DNA of 64,000 bases, from the NCBI GenBank assembly GCA_021432635.1, contig MU270026.1, positions 399,311-463,310 on the forward strand, read 5' to 3'. Positions within the stretch are counted from its first letter, which is position 1; each line of letters starts with the position of its first letter. Shown one piece after another: positions 34,518-45,800 of the stretch. The DNA comes from Thozetella sp. PMI_491. Taxonomy: Eukaryota; Ascomycota; Sordariomycetes; Chaetosphaeriales; Chaetosphaeriaceae. A model generated the notes under the pieces. That model was given only the letters and a program-made list of their open reading frames with translations, was not told where the DNA came from and searched no databases. The translations under genes were made by a program, and so were the position numbers.

Positions 34518-35189
34518 TCTCGTGTAGGCTGTTGTCTATCTCGCGCTGACAAGCTGCCGGGGTAGGTGTAACCGGGTTGAGACCTCCGAGATATGATACC
34601 ACAGTGCCGTCCCGGAGTCTCGAACCCGGGGGCAGCGACGAGGGAGCTGGCCTTCTAGAAGGCCTCCGCGGCAGCCTTATCTTGGCGCCAGACGGCAGAA
34701 CGGGAAGTGCGGCGCTGGAGTGGGCCGGCGCGGCAATGCGCCCGCACATCCCGCCGCTCTTATCGGCGCTCCACCAGCGTGGACGAACCCTTTTTGCTAA
34801 TGGGTCCACCAGCTTTCCCCATTACGCGGAAACGCTCACGCAGACTGAATTTGCGGCATGGAACATCCAGACAAGCATTGGGAAGTTCCTTATCTCCTGT
34901 CGTCCCATTGGCCAATGTGCCTTGCGCCAGGGTGTCGATGCATGCTATATCGAGGTAGCACTTCAATGTTCGACTAATGCTTCGGACAAGGAGGCAGATA
35001 ACCACTTTGTACTGTCCCCAACGTAGTATGCGACCTAGCACGAAGTTTATTAATGGCCGCTGCGTCTCGGAGACTTGGCTTTCCAACCTCATCGCGCCCG
35101 TCTTGCATTCTCTCGCACACACTTTCTTGCCAAGCAGAGAGCTAAGCACCCTCGACCTTAGTCCCCTCTCGGCGCCCAGAGCCTAGACG
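34518..35189. promoter_or_regulatory. Divergent promoter between the DapA-family gene and the permease
   Basis: The two genes start 670 bases apart and point away from each other, so this region should hold both promoters and allow shared control. Frames across it on both strands have no motifs. No operator could be assigned with confidence. Confidence 0.5.
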
Positions 35190-37138
35190 ATGGAGAAAGA
35201 CACGAAAGGCGTAATCGATGAGTCGAGCAGCCGCCACGAGACCGGCGAGGTCGTCGCATCGAACGATGCCCTGGGCCGCAACCTCCGACCCCGCCACTTG
35301 TATGGATGATGCACGCCGGACCTAGGGCCGTGAGGTTCTATGGCTGACAAAGAGTTCTAGGCAGATGATCGCCATCGGCGGTGTCATTGGCACCGGCCTC
35401 TTCCTCGGCACCGCTGGCGACCTGAAGAACGGAGGACCGGCCGGGCTCTTGCTGTCCTATTGCATTATGGCCTCGCTCCTTTTCGCCGTCATGGTTGTCC
35501 TCGGAGAGATGGTGGCCGAGTTTCCTATGCCTGGCGGCCAGTTCGCTCTGGGCGATCGTTTCGTGTCCCCCGAGATGGGCTTCGCCATGGGCTGGCTCTT
35601 CTGGTACAACTATATAGTAGTCTTGCCGGCCGAGATCTCCGCCGCCGCCGTTCTCGTCTCGTTCTGGACCCCGGCCGGGCAGGCTGATTCGACCTGTACC
35701 GCCGGCATCTGCAACAACGCCATGTGGATTGGCCTGATGCTGATCGTGGTCTATGCCATCAACTACGCCGGCACCCGGGCTTACGGCGAGATGGAGTTTT
35801 GGTTCTGCTCTCTCAAGGTTGTCACCATCGTCGGCCTGATCATCCTAGGCATCATCATCTCGGCGGGTGGGGGCCCCAACCACGAGGCAATTGGGTTCAA
35901 GTATTGGGATGAGACCAAAGGGTTTATACAATTCGAAGGGATACAAGGCGCGAAAGGACGATTCCTAGGCTTCTTCTCCGTGCTTATTAGCGCTGCATTC
36001 GCTTTTATCGGCAGCGAGGTCCGTATTCCCGTGTTCTTTATTGCCGCTTTCGTCGAATATCGGGAGCATTTGAGCTCCTGCTCTTGAGACATGCTCCGGG
36101 TAGCTACATGAGCAGCTATTCCAAGAAATTACTAACACTCAGGCATGGCTAGATCACGGCCATCGCTGCCGCCGAGGCAGCCAACCCTCGCAAGACTGTA
36201 CCCACCGCTGTGCGAGGTGTCTTCATCCGACTCATTCTGTTCTACGTCAGCAGCGCCTTCTTGATCGGCATCCTCGTCTCTCCCTCAGATCCGTCCCTGG
36301 ATCTGTCGTCGACAGCCGCCAAGAGCCCATTCGTCATCGCCATCAAGAACGCCGGCATCCCGGTTCTCCCTTCCATCATCAACGCCGTGCTTCTCACCAG
36401 CGCGTGGTCCGCCGGCTGCGCCGACCTTTTCATCTCGTCGCGCACGCTATACGGTCTCTACTCCCGGGGACACGCGCCAAAGTTCGTCGGGAAGCTGCGG
36501 TCAGACGGCCTCCCTTGGGTTGCTGTCACCATTGGCGGCGCTCTCGCGCTGATCTCGTTCATGGCCGGCTCCAAGGGCCAGGCCGGTACGGTATTCGGCT
36601 ACTTCGCTAACATGACGGCCATCTGCGGCATGATTTCATGGTCTTGCATCCTGTTCACGGCGATCCGCTGGCAGAAGGGACTGAAGGCCCAAGGCATCGA
36701 TCGCAATACCTTGGCATACAAGGCGCCCTTCCAGCCATGGCTTAGCTACTGTGCGTCCCCGTCTCCACTACTCCTGCCACCGACCGAATGAAGACGAAGG
36801 GGCTAACTTTCAATCCTAGATGGCATCTGCATGTGTGTGATGGTGTTGATATTCGGCGGTTTCACTGCATTCTGTAAGTCCAAGGCCTGCCTAGCTAGCA
36901 TCTCACAGCATTCCGCAGCTAACATGGCTTCATTACAGTGGGGACATTCAACACCTCAGCTTTTATCACAACCTATTTCCCGATTCCTCTCTTCTTGGTT
37001 CTCTTCTTTGGTTACAAGTTTGTCAAGAAGTCCAAGTTTGTGGATTACAAGGATATGGATTTTAAGACAGGTTGCTCCTCTGGAATGGTCAGCGAGCCCG
37101 AGAAGGGCTTCCTGGCCAAGCTGGCAGATAGCATTTAA
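35190..37138 (+). CDS. Amino-acid permease, APC superfamily (YAT-type)
   Basis: Five exons: 35190-35299, 35361-36018, 36153-36750, 36820-36873 and 36939-37138, phases agreeing, 539 residues. A polar N-terminus ends NLRPRHLQMIAIGGVIGTGL, the TM1 entry of fungal amino-acid permeases with the G-x-I-G-T-G-L substrate-backbone loop. About twelve hydrophobic segments follow. GEMVAEFPMPGGQF, FAMGWLFWYNYIVVLPAEIS and SEITAIAAAEAANPRKTVP (the conserved E-x-x-NPR-K-x-P loop after TM6, formed only by splicing at 36019-36152) are family signatures, and SRTLYGLYSRGHAPK is the TM8-9 loop. It imports amino acids or related compounds by proton symport at the plasma membrane. Specificity cannot be read. The 134-base second intron is the longest; it contains stops in frame. 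Its place between an aldolase and a regulator suggests substrate uptake for a pathway encoded here. Confidence 0.9.
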
Positions 37139-37861
37139 GATGGCCGACCGAGCTATCGAACGGATGCATCAGAATCTGGGGACATAAGGAAAAACTTGTA
37201 GGCAGTGCAGTTAGCAGGGGTTCTTCTTGGCTGCCGCGCGAGAAGCAGCATCGTCTTGTGTAATTGGTAGTCATGAATCAAGAACCTATGGCATTACAAG
37301 CCGTGAATGATCTTTACAGGGGATTATTTCGGAGGAGATGCCCCTGAACTCCCCATGTGAGGATTTTGGAAAGTGGCCTTCCAGTCCGGAGTACATGACT
37401 AGTAGCCATCATGCGCCAGACCGAGACGCGTCGATGGTGCTGTGTCCGATGACGTCGGGTACGTGCAGCGGCCCCTACCTCCGTTACCGTAATGCAGTTT
37501 ACAGGCCTCACTAGCGCATGCCCCAATGCTTGATTCGGACACCAAACCGCTAGGCATCCCGCCAGAGATCCGCCAGAGGTCCGCCAGAGATAAGGTGCCG
37601 AGCATGCATGTGGGGTCGGCACGAAAAACTGGAGTAGGGGTCGTCGGACTGCATGCAAAACGTAATGCCAGCGAACGGCCGATCAAGCTTTTCGGTTCGT
37701 GATAAGGCGCTAAAGTACGGATGAGGAAGATCTCCACACGGGCCTTCCCCTTGCGTCGTCCGTCGCTCAGGGCAGCAGCTCTCGTTTTTGCCCATGTAAC
37801 CTACTGCGTACACGGATTGACTTCAAAGGAATCTTTGAAGTTTCGACGCGCGGAGCCAAGA
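37139..37861. promoter_or_regulatory. Promoter region of the Zn2Cys6 regulator, with short tandem repeats
   Basis: Lies between the permease stop and first exon of the regulator. It holds three adjacent 11-base units at 37558-37590 (listed separately). Otherwise no coding pattern. Confidence 0.45.
37558..37590. repeat. Three tandem copies of an 11-base unit (TCCGCCAGAGR)
   Basis: Copies run 37558-37568, 37569-37579 and 37580-37590; the first begins C instead of T and the second ends G. Each holds a CCG-type triplet, the half-site that Zn2Cys6 proteins contact. They sit about 270-300 bases before the regulator's start, so they could be an autoregulatory site; this is inference. Confidence 0.5.
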
Positions 37862-40514
37862 ATGGAGAGCTCGGCCCCCGGCGAGTAAGCAGCCTCGTGC
37901 CCATCCCATCTCTCGCTCCGGCTGCCGGGGAGCGGAGCGGATCGCGGAACACAGCGAATACCCGCCTAAGCTAACCGTGTATACTCAGCTCAAGCCCCAG
38001 AGCTGAAGCCAGGAGAGCGGAGCGCCGCCTTGCCCGCGCCAATCGAGCATGCTTAACATGTCGCATCCGTAAACAGCGCTGTATCCCACCAGCAGGGGGA
38101 GGCCGTCCGCGCGGCCCGTGCCAGCGATGCGTGCACCACAGCATCCCTTGCTCATTCGAGACAGCCCATGCACAAATAGACCCAGTGGATTTGAAGCCTG
38201 CTCAGATGGCTGAAATGGTGGTCGACATGCAGCGGAGGTAAGAGACGGGATCTATAGACTAGTGGAACGAGGCACATGTAGCCAAGAGTTAGCCAAGAGT
38301 GGACCGCTGACCCTATACGCAAGGCTGAACGCCCATGAGGCTCGAATAGCAGAGCTAGAAAGCGCGGCCCGGGGGCCAGGACTGCCTTCACAGACATCAA
38401 ATTCGGTGTACCGCCAGAATCACGAGGTGGTTGAGCATGATGCAAGGCAAGGACCTCTTATTCTCGGCCTATAATGGCACTCTTCCGCCAACGCGATACT
38501 TACCGGCCATAGCTCTCTGTCCGACATGGGCGCCGAAGAACTGGAAGACTCGGCACTTAACTACGGAGCGCAGGGTCAAGCTTCTAAATCGGAACCCTCG
38601 AGAGTCAGGCTGGACATCCTCGAACTAGCCTCGCCCATTGCGACACTGAAATCTCTTGGGGCGCTCGATGCCAGGCGTTCAGATGGTTTCTCACCCTATG
38701 ACCCCATCATTCTCAGCGTGCTCTCCGCCCAGGAAGCCCAGGACGCGATCGACATGTACGCTCCCTTCAGCCCGTAGTTTTCCGAGCTAACTGGAATGTA
38801 AAGCTACTTCGACAACTGCCATCCCTGGGCCCCCGTATTGAGCGAGGATATCCGCATTACGGGCATGTCACTCCGACGGTCGAACCCTGCTCTATTTCTA
38901 TCTATTGTGTCGGTAGGATGTCGATTCTGGCATAGGGGGTCTCCCCACACGCGGTATCACGACCTAGTTAAACTCCTCGACAGCATCCTCTCAAACCTCA
39001 TCTTGTGCCCAACCCCTCACGATGCGGGACTGGACTCGATCCGGGCCATTATGGTCTATCTCCAGTGGATGCCTTGCACGCGGAATAAGGCCACATACTC
39101 GCCGCAGCGCGCCTCGCGGACGAAGCCCAGGACTCGTTATAATGACATGAGCGCCTGGGCCATGTTCGGCCTCGCGCTCCGGTATGCGAGCTTCATGAAT
39201 CTGGAGCAGCTGGCCCTGGCCCCGTTCCGGCTACCCGCGAACTCGCTTTTCTCGAAAGACGACGTCGATAGGATGAGGGTCTGGTGCAATCTAGTGACAT
39301 ACGACTGCAACCTCACGCTGACCTCCGGCTTGCCGGCGTCTGTTGACCCGTCGCCTCTGAGCAAGGTCGTCCGCAAATTTTGCTTGCATCAATCGGCGCA
39401 GGGCCCGGGCGACATTCGCTATGCCGCCCTAGTGGAGCTGGTGTGCATCGCGCTGCGGGCCAAGAAGCCTGATTCGGAAACGGCGTCGAGCCGGTGCCCA
39501 AGTACATCCAGTCTCAAGAAAATCAACATGGAAATGGGGGAGTGGGAGAGGTAAGTCAGAATTTTTTATGCTTACTTCCCAAGACACTCGTCTAACCATA
39601 TTGAAGGCACTGGCTCGCGCGACTAGGTTCGTGGGCGTCTAAATGCTGATGCGATGTCGCCCTTCCCTAACCCGCTACCGCAGGGAGAACAAGGCTGCAA
39701 CATACGCAACTCCCGTTCACTTCACTACGTGTGAGTACCCCTAGGCAGTTCCTGAAGGTTCCAAAGCTCATCCCATGGCAGTGGTACCGCCTCTCCTTGA
39801 ACAGCTCAATTCTGAGGCCGCTCCTATCGTTCTCCACTCGGTCCGGGAGCGACCCCTTCCCCGCCTGGGCGCTCGAGTTTCTTGAAACAAGCCTCACTGC
39901 CGCATCTCAAATGCTGATCTCTCTGTCTGTTGGGGCCGACCGGGTCGTCTGGGGGCTCACCGCACGCGATCCGAGCTCGTACCCTGCCGGGCCCTTTAAG
40001 GTTGACCCGGCAGCACGGTTCAGCCTGCACCATGCTATTGATACGACGTGGATCTCGCATACATTCGCGCTAACATTCCTAGTATTATGCTACATCCGGA
40101 ATACCATTGACGGTGGGTCTACTATGATCGGCAAATGGAGTATGCGGTGCTGATAACAACCACTCAGAGGATCTTCGTATAATCCATAGCCAGGCGGCCG
40201 GTTCATCCACCACCTGCGCCCCTTTCAAGCCACGGCCTGGTTCGACATTGGCCCGACTATGTCGTCTCGCCGTTGACATATTTGAAGCCGATTCGGGAGA
40301 CATTGACACTCGCCCCGAAGGGTGCTACACGGCGATTGTCCGAGACGCTGCATCGTTGGTGCTAGGCCACAGCCGAGAAGAGCCGACGCAGATCGCACAG
40401 GACCCTCTAAACCCCGCCGTCCAGTCTATATTTGACCTCATGGAGGATGCTGTGTTCGACTGGTCAGGTTGGGGAGATGATGCCGGCTTCTCCGACACTT
40501 GGGCCTTGCCTTAA
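37862..40514 (+). CDS. Zn2Cys6 transcription factor
   Basis: Nine exons: 37862-37884, 37989-38237, 38324-38407, 38513-38755, 38804-39550, 39607-39626, 39684-39730, 39782-40112 and 40168-40514, every phase agreeing, 696 residues. After a 7-codon first exon and a basic stretch, exon 2 reads RACLTCRIRKQRC, then a 12-residue loop, then PCQRCVHHSIPCSFE. That is a full Cys6 zinc cluster (C-x2-C-x6-C-x12-C-x2-C-x6-C) with basic residues after the second cysteine. A short linker and coiled-coil-like segment (LNAHEARIAELESAA) follow. YFDNCHPWAPVLSE opens the middle homology region, and splicing gives GRTRLQHTQLPFTSLRWYRL before an acidic C-terminus (FDWSGWGDDAGF) that may activate. It binds CGG-type sites in promoters. 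Position in the centre of the metabolic group suggests a pathway-specific regulator. Confidence 0.9.
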
Positions 40515-40617
40515 GCCTCCCGGCTTGGCCGGGACAAACCTAGAGTCGGGAGCGAGGAGGGTTGGCGCTGGCCTTGGACGCGCGGTTTTGCCGAAACTGG
40601 CTGACCCTGATTCCATG

Positions 40618-41088
40618 TCAGCGTGCAGTCCAGCGTTGGTATAAGCAGCTGTAGACAGACCTCTCGTCATCTGCGAGTTCAAATACAACTTCCTGCGCCC
40701 CCTTCCAGAGCACAAGCTCTCCCAGCGCCCGGAGGTTCTCATTGCCCTCAATGATGGTTAAGAAGTGGTTGGCCGCCAATTGGCCCATCTTGCTGGCAAA
40801 CGACACGCCCCCGTAGCAGAACAAGAGCTCCGTCTCGGAGTAGCCTCCGGGATACAATAGGATATGCCCCGCCGACGGGTGGCTGGTGTGGTTCTCAAAC
40901 TTCACGCCGAAATCGCGATCCCCAAGGGGCACCCATAGGCCCTCGCCGCTCCAGCGAACATGGATCAGGCGCTCCCGGTAGGGGAGCAAGGCACGAAACA
41001 CGGCGACCGTTTGGGGTGCCTCTGCCTCGAAGACAGCGAGAAACTGATACGGCCCGGCCGTGATGATGACATGCTCTGTTTGGCCCAT
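40618..41088 (-). CDS. DUF3830 (cyclophilin-like) protein
   Basis: One exon, 156 residues, beginning MGQTEHVIITAGPYQFLAVF. EAPQTVAVFRALLPYRERLI followed by HVRWSGEGLWVPLGD is the pattern of DUF3830, a cyclophilin-like barrel with an A-P-x-T-x-x-x-F-x-x-x-L-P helix and an H-x-R-W-S-G-E strand. GHILLYPGGYSETELLFCYG supplies the later G-H-x-x-Y-P motif. Length is usual for the family (about 140-160). Most members I know of are bacterial, often beside transport and catabolic genes, and have no assigned reaction. It has no intron, unlike its many-exon neighbours, which would fit acquisition from bacteria, though short genes often lack introns anyway. Transcribed away from the dioxygenase gene over a 372-base shared promoter. 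Confidence 0.75.
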   Translation of the reverse strand: MGQTEHVIITAGPYQFLAVFEAEAPQTVAVFRALLPYRERLIHVRWSGEGLWVPLGDRDFGVKFENHTSHPSAGHILLYPGGYSETELLFCYGGVSFASKMGQLAANHFLTIIEGNENLRALGELVLWKGAQEVVFELADDERSVYSCLYQRWTAR

Positions 41089-41460
41089 CTTTGCTATTGT
41101 CCTTTGTCAACTGTTCGTAGTAGAATGATAGGCTCATGCACACTGCAAGGATCGCTGGGATTTTAGCAATTTCCTTTAGATGATGGGTCTAGGTGGAAGA
41201 GTACTTGGCAGAGAGCACGCCATTTGTTGTCGGCTTCTGCGGAGAACGGCCCGCACGGCCATCGGCCCGCGCGGTGTCTATCCCGGTAACGGAGCCCCAC
41301 ACTCGCCTGCGATAAGCCCCCCATGTCTATCTACCCTTTATAAGCTGTCTCTTATCGATGATGATAACCATCCGAGAGACTACCTTAGCTGCCAGCATTC
41401 ACATAGCCTCTACTCGGCAATCTCACCAAAGCCATACATTGCGCCGTTAAAGCTCTCATC
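41089..41460. promoter_or_regulatory. Divergent promoter with paired GATA sites
   Basis: The 372 bases between the DUF3830 gene (minus) and the dioxygenase gene (plus). At 41352-41367 TTATC and GATAA lie on opposite strands six bases apart, an arrangement typical of binding sites for GATA nitrogen regulators such as AreA. A TATA-like TTTATAAG lies just upstream, near 41337. The sites fit nitrogen-responsive control of both genes; this is inferred from motif and position. Confidence 0.5.
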
Positions 41461-42835
41461 ATGATTTCAATTACCACTCTTACAAGAACCTACGAAAACA
41501 CCTGGCCGGAGGCCCCAGACGCCGGGACTCTAAAGCTCCGCGGCGCTTCACCTGAAATTCACGATGGCGAGCTCGTCATAAAGCCAGTCTTGCATTCCGG
41601 TAGCTCTAACTTTGGAGCGGAAGTTTCCGGTATTGACTGGAGCCGTCCTATTCCCGAAGAGACTGTGAAGCAGGTTAGCATACAATTCCCCTAGCTAGTA
41701 GCAGCGACTATGCAAGGGAGCTAACCTAGATCCTCTCAAAGCTCATTCGACTGCAAGACAAGTATGGTGTGCTCATATTCCGCAATACCGGCCTTGACAA
41801 TGCAAGGCATATCGCTTTTGCTCAGCAGCTAGGCGAGAAGCTCGAGGTCAACCCTTTCTTCTACGGTAAAGAGAACGACCGAGTACAAGAGCCGCTGCTC
41901 TGGGATGTGAGCAAGTATGCGGACAGTATTTATATCCCTTGTGATAGTAGAATATACTAACAATTCTATCTAGTATCAACCTGGATGGAACTCTGGTGCA
42001 GCCTGACCAGCGGCGATGGCAGCACAGCCTGGGCAACGCACTCTGGCACACTGTGCGTCGACACTCTTCCTCCCCTAGCATCATTTTTTCACAAGACGAC
42101 GCATTAACATTAGCAACAGGATTCCTCATACCACCAGCAACGGTCCAAGTATTCTCTCCTGCTCTCGCACGGCACCCCCGTCCGTGGGGGTGCTTGGACA
42201 CACTTTGCCGACACAAGAGGTGCATACGCGGATCTTCCACAGTCCAAGAAGGACGAGCTCGAAGGTCTTATCATTGAGCACGACCTCTGGTACTCGAGGA
42301 AGCTCGCCTCGCCAGAAGTGTATAGCAACCCGCTCCCGCACGAGCTCGCACTCAAGCCCCCCGCCTTCCATCGCCTTGTTCAAGAGGCTCCCGACGGCTC
42401 TAAAACGCTTTACCTCGCCGCGCATGCCAAGACGGTGCTGGGTCGCTCGTTCGAGGATAGCCAGAAGTTGATCTGGGAGCTGATCGACCATTGTACACAG
42501 CCAAAGGTAAAACGGCAGCTCTTGGTACTTCATACGTGTTCCCGACGGCTAACAGTGTCTCTTTGATGTTTAGTACGTATTTAGCATGGAATGGTTAAGC
42601 GGGGGTGATATGGTATGGTGGGACAACCGGTGAGTTCAAACATATTCCTCTATTTGACTAGACCGCCTAAACTAACAACTGACTTCGAAGGCAATCAATG
42701 CACCGAGCCAACCCATACACCACCTCCATGACTGCTCGTGATGTCCGTCGTGCCACCGTCATCGATGACGGGCCACATGCCTTTGGTGTTAGTGAGCAGG
42801 AACGGAAGGTTGCGCTAGCAGGAGCCAACAGCTAG
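41461..42835 (+). CDS. TauD/TfdA-type Fe(II)/2-oxoglutarate dioxygenase
   Basis: Six exons: 41461-41673, 41730-41914, 41974-42052, 42120-42506, 42574-42629 and 42691-42835, phases agreeing, 354 residues. The iron triad is complete: exon 3/4 joins as LGNALWHT-DSSYHQ, giving H158 and D160 (HxD), and the last exon gives DNRQSMHRANPY with H311. RRATVIDDG supplies the arginine that holds 2-oxoglutarate. GTPVRGGAWTHFADTRGAYA and YLAAHAKTVLG are typical of fungal TfdA-like proteins. The enzyme hydroxylates a small acidic substrate, releasing succinate and CO2; relatives act on taurine, 2,4-D or xanthine, and the actual substrate here is unknown. No signal peptide, so cytosolic. The donor at 41915 (GTATGC) was chosen because it alone yields DVSNINLDGTL in frame. 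It closes the metabolic group. Confidence 0.9.
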
Positions 42836-45800
42836 GGTATGGGACCTTCCTCTTTAGAAGAAGTCTTTTGTGCTCATGTAAGACACTAGTAAATTGCACA
42901 ATAAGTATATAGCACAAGATGGTGGTGTTATGTGTAGATAAGGGCTGTTCATGGACTCGGGACTAGTTACTCTGTGTTTTCGTGTCCAGACCTGGGAGTA
43001 GTCACTCCTGGTCACTTCCAAACAATAAGTAAAATAACTTCACTAGTAAAGACCATGTTACTTGCGGTGTATGAACTTCGAATTGTATTTAGACTCCTGG
43101 TAATTACAACTTTGCGACACCATCTGCAATCATCATCGGGATACCTAGTCTAAGGTATGCTTGCCTCACGACTACACTTCCGTCTTTCTACATCTGCCTT
43201 AGGTTTCTGCTGAACTATTCAGAATCTGGCCTTGGCAACCAAAGAAACACTGAACTGGGGGATTCTGATGAGAAATATGGTCTATAAGTTCGTTCCGTGC
43301 ATCCAGGGGAGCCGGGCTTAGGACTATATGCTTGTTGTAATCACCAATTACCAGTCGCGTTTCCAACGGACGATCCTAATCGATATTTAACAAATTGGGT
43401 TGACGGCGATGTTGGATGATGAAACAGGTTCATAGACAATTGGCAAATTGCCAAGGTACCTACCTATCCTGCCTAAGGTCAAAACTGAGCGCTTGGCTTA
43501 CTGCTGATAATCGCGTTCTCTGGGACACTCATGATACACGGTTTACAGGAAACTACAATCACAATGAAGCAAAATTTCAAGCGTTTGCTCATGTGTCCTA
43601 CGCCCTTATTAATATTTTCGTATAGCGACCCCATAATTCGGCAAACGACTTGCTTGGGAAATACTTTCCCATGTCATCTTTTCCGCGATGGCTTGGATAG
43701 ACCCCTTGTGGCTCATCACCGCCTTGGACGAAGCGAGGTGAGATCTGGAACAGAGGGGCTCACGAGATCCACAGGATCCGAGACACGCCGAAAAGGTGGC
43801 GGAAGAAGCTCCGTCCCCTAAGCCCAGCCACTTTTCGTGCCGTCATACCCGCAAGACGCGAGGCGGCTGCGTAGGTACAACAAAGGCCGGCTCTCATGGG
43901 CAATACCGTAGGAGGCTAGGTGCTGCTGGAGACGCCAAGGAGGTACCCCAGATGGAAACTCGAATATTGCAGTCAGGCCAGATTGCATGGGTCTTCTATG
44001 TACGGTCATGTGGTCCGACGCTACTTTCATCTTGTGGGCAGGCCTATCCACCGACGAAACACAAATTTCCTGGCGACCAGAGCAGAGATTCTAAGCCAAC
44101 TCTATTTGGCGCCTCATTTCATGCGGTGCAGCGGCAGTTATGGTGTGGGGCCAAGGGAGAAAAGCAATTGAAGGTGACGCGCGGCGTCGCGCCATGACGA
44201 CAACGAAGCACGCCCTGGGGGTAATTTGCCAGCGAGCAGCCACTAGGCATCGCAGCGTCAGCGGACTACCCCATCGATGGCTGGAAATTAAGCTAATGTG
44301 TCTGCTGTAGAGAACAGTAATCTTCCCTGGGAACCACGGGGGCAGCCACGAGAAGGGCGGCCAATTCCGATCGGATGGCCGCTACCCCGGACTGCAAGAG
44401 GAGAATGGCGCCACGAGCCCGGCGCTTTTCACATACTATGGTAGAATATGACGCACAGCGAGATGAAGATCGGGTGGCTTATTTGGGAAGCGTATTGTGC
44501 TGCAGCTACGTACAACACCTAGTCAAGTTCATCTGTCCCTCGCATATCCTGCCAAACACCAGACGACGTCGGGGTCGCCCAATAAGCAATCGGCGTAGCT
44601 GGTATGCAATTGCACACTAGCCACATCCAGGCTCTTGGCATCCGACCACCTATCTGAAGGCTGGAGACCCCATCGGTCCCCGAAGTTCAGTCCCCGAAAA
44701 CGGGTCGCACCCCCTGTGGGGGGAGAGCAAGTCACCTAAGTTCACCGCTTCCGAGTGTCCCCTCGTCCGCATTTGTAACGGCCTAGAGCTGCCACACCTC
44801 CAAGCGCTTGCCGTCAGATGGTTTGGCTATCCAGCACGCGGCCTGTGCCTCTGCCCCGGACGCTGCGGCACACCACATGTCGTTAGCCGTGGAACACTCG
44901 CGCCCCTTGGGCAAAGGAATCAATGCGACGGGGCATCCTGCGGTAAAATTCCTTCCCGGCATGTGCCCCTTAAGGAGCCTGCCAACCAGCCTGCCGGCGC
45001 CAACCGCGGTGCCCGCCTCCAAGAAACGGCCTTAATCAGCAAAGAAAGCTCTGCGGATCCCTACGAGTCGGGGGCCGGCCAGCGCGGTGGGAACACTGCC
45101 ATCGCGATCTCCGCGGTATCCATTCCAACGTCCAGCCGCCGTTTTTGAAACTGGGGCAAATAGCCCCCCCCGCTCCCCACCTCTCAATTAAAAATGTGAC
45201 TGCGATTCTTGTTCTCGTGTTGGCTCCTCCGTAAGGCTCAGGTAAATGGCTGGTCTGGACAGGCCGAGACTTGGCCTCGTACTTGTTTCTCACGAGAGGC
45301 TTGGCAGGCCAGGATTTAAAGCTGCCAAGTCCTGTGTGCTCACCGCCACCGTGACCTAGAAACTTGGACTGCGTGGGATCAAGCCGCCATCTGGACGGGC
45401 CGCTACAGCGTGCTGAGCTCTGATCATTGCCTGTTCCGGGTTGACGGTGCCAGCTCGAGGAAGAGAGCCTGGGCGGCGGAGAACCATTGTGTCGGGCGCT
45501 TCAATCGCACCCACGGGCGTGTGGCCTGGCTGGCGCCGAGACGCAAGTGCACTTGGCGCTCTCGGTGCACAAAATTGCACCCCCACCGAAACCACATCTG
45601 GGTGACTTTGACCGATACTGCCAAGTTCCGTGCCTGACCTTAGAGAGGGCTCTCACCCCACGTAGTTCTGAAGTGAGCTGACAGTATGGTGCTCGGAGGG
45701 GAACCCGCGGCCGGCCAGCAGGAACGAGTAGGACGCTGCACTACCACGTCGACTGCTTCCGTACAAGTGCAGCAGGTCGGCAGTTGGGCAGGGTATCCAA

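Noticed and set aside
34577-35149. Overlapping frames of 125-149 codons between the aldolase and permease genes
   Set aside because: On both strands, without motifs, in a region that must hold two promoters.
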